Positions 5,457 through 7,803 of a stretch of DNA of 7,803 bases are shown one piece after another. The stretch's first letter is position 1. Each line of letters opens with the position of its first letter. A program made the position numbers and the translations under genes. Source of the stretch: an uncultured Christensenellaceae bacterium (GTDB taxonomy: Bacteria > Bacillota > Clostridia > Christensenellales > UBA3700); assembly GCA_902373595.1 (NCBI GenBank), contig CABKMX010000046.1, positions 1-7,803 of the forward strand, in the 5' to 3' direction. Under the pieces are notes generated by a model that did not search any database, had not been told where the DNA came from, and worked only from the letters and a program-made list of their open reading frames with translations.

Positions 5457-7550
5457 ATGTTCGAAGTACGTTTTACGATATTCGACCAAAAAGCCGCAAA
5501 AGAGTTCATTGCCGAGATCACGGACGCGGCAAAGCAGACGGAGAGCGTCAGCGATCTCAGTCAAAGCGCCGACGGCGTCAAGATGAAGTTCAAAGGCACC
5601 AAAGACGAGCTGACGGTCTTCCTCAATGCGATGACGGCGCATTTGACGGACAAGTTCAAGCTGGACAAGCTGCCGATCAAGCTGACGACCGCGGAGATCG
5701 GCAATGACGATAACGCTCGAAAATTGGACGCGCTGCTCGGAGACATCGCCAAGATCATAGACAAAAAAGACAAGGGCGAAGACGAGGAAGCAAGCTGCGA
5801 CATCTTCGATGACGACAAGGAAGACGAAGACGACGAGGATGACATAGAGGTGATGCAGACGGACGGCGAAGTCAAGAGGGTGGGACGGAGCGGCAGCGTC
5901 GATCGCGACGGGCTGCTCAAAGCCGCAAACGAACTCATCGGGGCGGCGGAGTTCAAGGCGCTGATACGCGAACTTGCCGATGTCGGTCCGCTGGTGAACG
6001 ACGCGTTGACCGAGGTCATGGTCGGGCGCAGCTACGTCTTCTCGATTGAGGACGGGCACGGGCTGAGCACCTATTTGGAGATGCTGGGCACGGCGCTTGC
6101 GCCCGTGGTGAAGGCGGGCAGGACGATGAAGGTGTTCGAGCACACGCTGCCTCTCGTCGGGGCGAAGCAGGGCGAAATGGAAGAGCTGATGGGCAAGATC
6201 GCCTCGGCCTTGAACGATCCGCTTTTGCGCGCAGCGCGCGACATCGTCTGTTTTGACATCAGCGAGTGGATGGGGTCGATAGATTCGGGGCTGTTCCGCA
6301 AGTGTCTGGACGCGATCGTCGAAGCCAATCTGAGCGGCAACATCATCGTCTTCCGCGTGCCCTATGTTGACAAGGGCGTGCTGGCGAGGGTGTGCTATGC
6401 GATCAACGACAGGATGGGCGTGAAGGCTGTCTCATTCCCGCCGTTTTCGCAGGACGAGCTGGCGGAATATGCGCGGCGCGAGTTTGAAAGGCTGGGGTTC
6501 GCGCTTGCCGACGACGCGAAGCAGGCGTTTTTCGAAAAGCTGCGCGAAGAGAAGTCGGACGGCAGATTTTACGGTTTGCGCACGGTGACCAAGGTCGTCA
6601 GGGAGATGATCTACAACCGTCTCGTGACCATGGCGAAGACGGGGCAGAAAGAGAACGTCGTCAACGCAGCGGAAGCCGCAATGTCGCTGTTCAAAAAGCC
6701 GGACGACGACAGGAGCGCGCAGGAAGAGCTGGACGCGATGATCGGCTGCGAAAACATCAAGCGGCAGATCAAGGAGATCGTCGCGCAGATATTGTCCGCT
6801 AAAAAGAGCAAGTCCAAAAAGCGCCCCTGCATCCATATGCGGTTCGTCGGCAGTCCCGGCACGGGCAAGACGACGATCGCGCGCATATTGGGCAAGCTGC
6901 TCAAAGAGAAGGGCGTGCTGCGCATCGGCGAATTTTACGAGCACGGCGCGCGCGACCTGTGCGGCAGATACATCGGCGAGACGTCGCCCAAGACCTCGCA
7001 GATATGCCGCGACGCATACGGATCGGTGCTCTTCCTCGACGAGGCGTATTCGCTGTCGGTGAGGGATTCGGACAAGGATTTCGGGCGCGAGGCGATCGAC
7101 ACCCTGATCGCGGAGATGGAGAATCACCGCGACGACTTTGTCGTGATCATGGCGGGCTACACCGACGAGATGGAGGAGCTGATGGACCTCAATCCCGGGC
7201 TCAGGAGCCGCATGCCGTACAAGATCGAGTTCCACAACTATTCGCGCAAAGAGCTGTTCGAGATCTTCAAGCTGATGGCAATGTCGGCGTTCAAGTGTGA
7301 CAAGGAGATGCTCGCCGCGGCGAAGGAGTTTTTCGACGGTTTGAGCGAGGGATTCATCACCGCCAAGGAGTTTTCCAACGGCAGATATGTGCGCAATCTG
7401 TTCGAGCGTACATGGGCAAAGGCGGCGCTTCGCTGGCAGATGTCCGGATGCGACGATCAGATCTTGACCAAAGAGGACTTTGACAAGGCGAAGGCGGAAA
7501 ACGAGTTTTCGCCCGGCAAAAAGAAGGTGAGGATGGGCTTTTTGGCGTGA
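5457..7550 (+). CDS. Large AAA+ ATPase of the CbxX/SpoVK-like type with an acidic linker and a degenerate first ATPase domain
   Basis: A 697-residue, probably cytoplasmic protein. Residues 1-85 form a small unrecognised region. About 102-132 is a very acidic linker rich in Asp and Glu. About 187-390 resembles a worn AAA+ domain: IEDGHGLSTYLEM sits where a Walker A would be but lacks GxxGxGK[ST], DIVCFDI (262-268) resembles a Walker B strand, and a helical lid-like part follows. The second ATPase domain (425-665) is canonical: Walker A GSPGTGKT (465-472), pore-type loop GRYIGETSPKT (503-513), Walker B LFLDEA (525-530), sensor-1 region MAGYTDEMEEL (565-575), arginine-finger area NPGLRSRM (579-586) and sensor-2-like GRYVRN (642-647). 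This matches the CbxX/CfxQ family, which includes SpoVK and RuBisCO activases. It probably remodels a protein partner as a ring, but no partner is visible here. GGAGG lies 6 bases before the ATG. The gene is monocistronic or nearly so, with its own promoter. Confidence 0.9.
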   Translation: MFEVRFTIFDQKAAKEFIAEITDAAKQTESVSDLSQSADGVKMKFKGTKDELTVFLNAMTAHLTDKFKLDKLPIKLTTAEIGNDDNARKLDALLGDIAKIIDKKDKGEDEEASCDIFDDDKEDEDDEDDIEVMQTDGEVKRVGRSGSVDRDGLLKAANELIGAAEFKALIRELADVGPLVNDALTEVMVGRSYVFSIEDGHGLSTYLEMLGTALAPVVKAGRTMKVFEHTLPLVGAKQGEMEELMGKIASALNDPLLRAARDIVCFDISEWMGSIDSGLFRKCLDAIVEANLSGNIIVFRVPYVDKGVLARVCYAINDRMGVKAVSFPPFSQDELAEYARREFERLGFALADDAKQAFFEKLREEKSDGRFYGLRTVTKVVREMIYNRLVTMAKTGQKENVVNAAEAAMSLFKKPDDDRSAQEELDAMIGCENIKRQIKEIVAQILSAKKSKSKKRPCIHMRFVGSPGTGKTTIARILGKLLKEKGVLRIGEFYEHGARDLCGRYIGETSPKTSQICRDAYGSVLFLDEAYSLSVRDSDKDFGREAIDTLIAEMENHRDDFVVIMAGYTDEMEELMDLNPGLRSRMPYKIEFHNYSRKELFEIFKLMAMSAFKCDKEMLAAAKEFFDGLSEGFITAKEFSNGRYVRNLFERTWAKAALRWQMSGCDDQILTKEDFDKAKAENEFSPGKKKVRMGFLA

Positions 7551-7567
7551 ATCGCCGCGCCGTCGGC

Positions 7568-7596
7568 GTGACAAAACGCGCGCGCGATGCTATAAT
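7568..7596 (+). promoter_or_regulatory. Strong extended -10 promoter just before the dehydrogenase gene
   Basis: GTGACA (7568-7573, five of six -35 bases) and TGC-TATAAT (7588-7596) are spaced by 17 bp. The expected transcription start is at or within a base or two of 7603, the A of the ATG. Confidence 0.8.
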
Positions 7597-7602
7597 ATCG
7601 AT

Positions 7603-7803
7603 ATGAAAGACGTCAAAATTGTCGTTTTGGACGGCGACTGCGCCAACCCCGGCGACCTCGATTGGGACGCGTTTCGCGCGATAGGCGAGGTCGAGGTCTT
7701 CCCCTGCACGGAGGCGGGCGAGGTCGTGAAGCGCGCAATGGGCGCGGACGTGTTGATCGACAACAAGGTCGAATTGACCGCCGACATTTTGGGCGCGCTG
7801 CCG
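7603..7803 (+). CDS. D-2-hydroxyacid dehydrogenase, 5' part only (cut by the window end)
   Basis: Only the first 67 residues are visible. They start MKDVKIVVLDGD and continue NPGDLDWDAFRAIGEVEVFPCT, then a helix around ADVLIDNKVELTADILGALP. This is the usual N-terminal catalytic-domain pattern of glycerate/hydroxypyruvate- and phosphoglycerate-dehydrogenase-like enzymes. These reduce a 2-keto acid to the D-2-hydroxy acid with NAD(P)H or run the reverse. The Rossmann domain and catalytic residues lie beyond the window, so the substrate is not known. The ATG at 7603 fits the family N-terminus; there is no Shine-Dalgarno sequence before it, and the promoter lies immediately upstream, so it may be translated from a leaderless mRNA. 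Confidence 0.8.
   Translation, partial: MKDVKIVVLDGDCANPGDLDWDAFRAIGEVEVFPCTEAGEVVKRAMGADVLIDNKVELTADILGALP

Noticed and set aside
7553..7568. CGCCG/CGGCG hairpin after the AAA+ gene as a terminator
   Set aside because: The stem is only 5 bp and no T-run follows. It also touches the -35 element of the next gene's promoter.
6432..7574. Long minus-strand open frame of 380 codons opposite the AAA+ gene
   Set aside because: It lies opposite the conserved ATPase domain, has a low-complexity Arg/Leu/His-rich translation, and no ribosome binding site. Long antisense frames are expected in GC-rich genes with this codon use.

Overview
The window looks like chromosomal DNA of a fairly GC-rich member of the Clostridia/Firmicutes, probably an uncultured gut or animal-associated lineage. 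This is inferred from strong AAGGAGG-type ribosome binding sites, a YerC/YecD-type TrpR-like regulator, a CbxX/SpoVK-like AAA+ ATPase, and an ABC amino-acid importer with a lipoprotein binding protein. No RNA gene, insertion sequence, CRISPR array or phage gene was seen. The two window edges cut through genes.

Left block, plus strand (1-2363): the 3' part of a GH30-family glycoside hydrolase, overlapped by 4 bases (ATGA) by a sirtuin (NAD-dependent deacylase), then a small one-helix membrane protein with a C-terminal zinc ribbon. A 13-bp hairpin (2377-2405) ends this block and probably also terminates the convergent operon from the right.

Middle block, minus strand (5242 down to 2440): a compact four-gene operon in the order substrate-binding lipoprotein, HisM-type permease, GlnQ-type ATPase, TrpR-like YerC regulator. 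Junctions are 1-base gaps or a 4-base overlap, and a good promoter sits just before the binding protein. Two parts are odd. The binding protein carries the family's two halves in reversed order, as if circularly permuted. The ATPase has an extra basic/helical insert of about 60 residues before the ABC signature.

Right block, plus strand (5457-7803): a 697-residue AAA+ protein with a small N-terminal region, a very acidic linker, a degenerate first AAA+-like domain and a canonical CbxX-type second one. Next comes the 5' end of a D-2-hydroxyacid dehydrogenase whose promoter places the predicted transcription start exactly on the ATG, suggesting a leaderless mRNA. The 214-base divergent intergenic region (5243-5456) holds both main promoters, an A/T-tract inverted repeat and a small 5'-UTR hairpin.

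The best candidate for something undescribed is the half-swapped binding protein, together with its unusual ATPase and the co-transcribed regulator. All functions are assigned from motifs read by eye; no database search was run.
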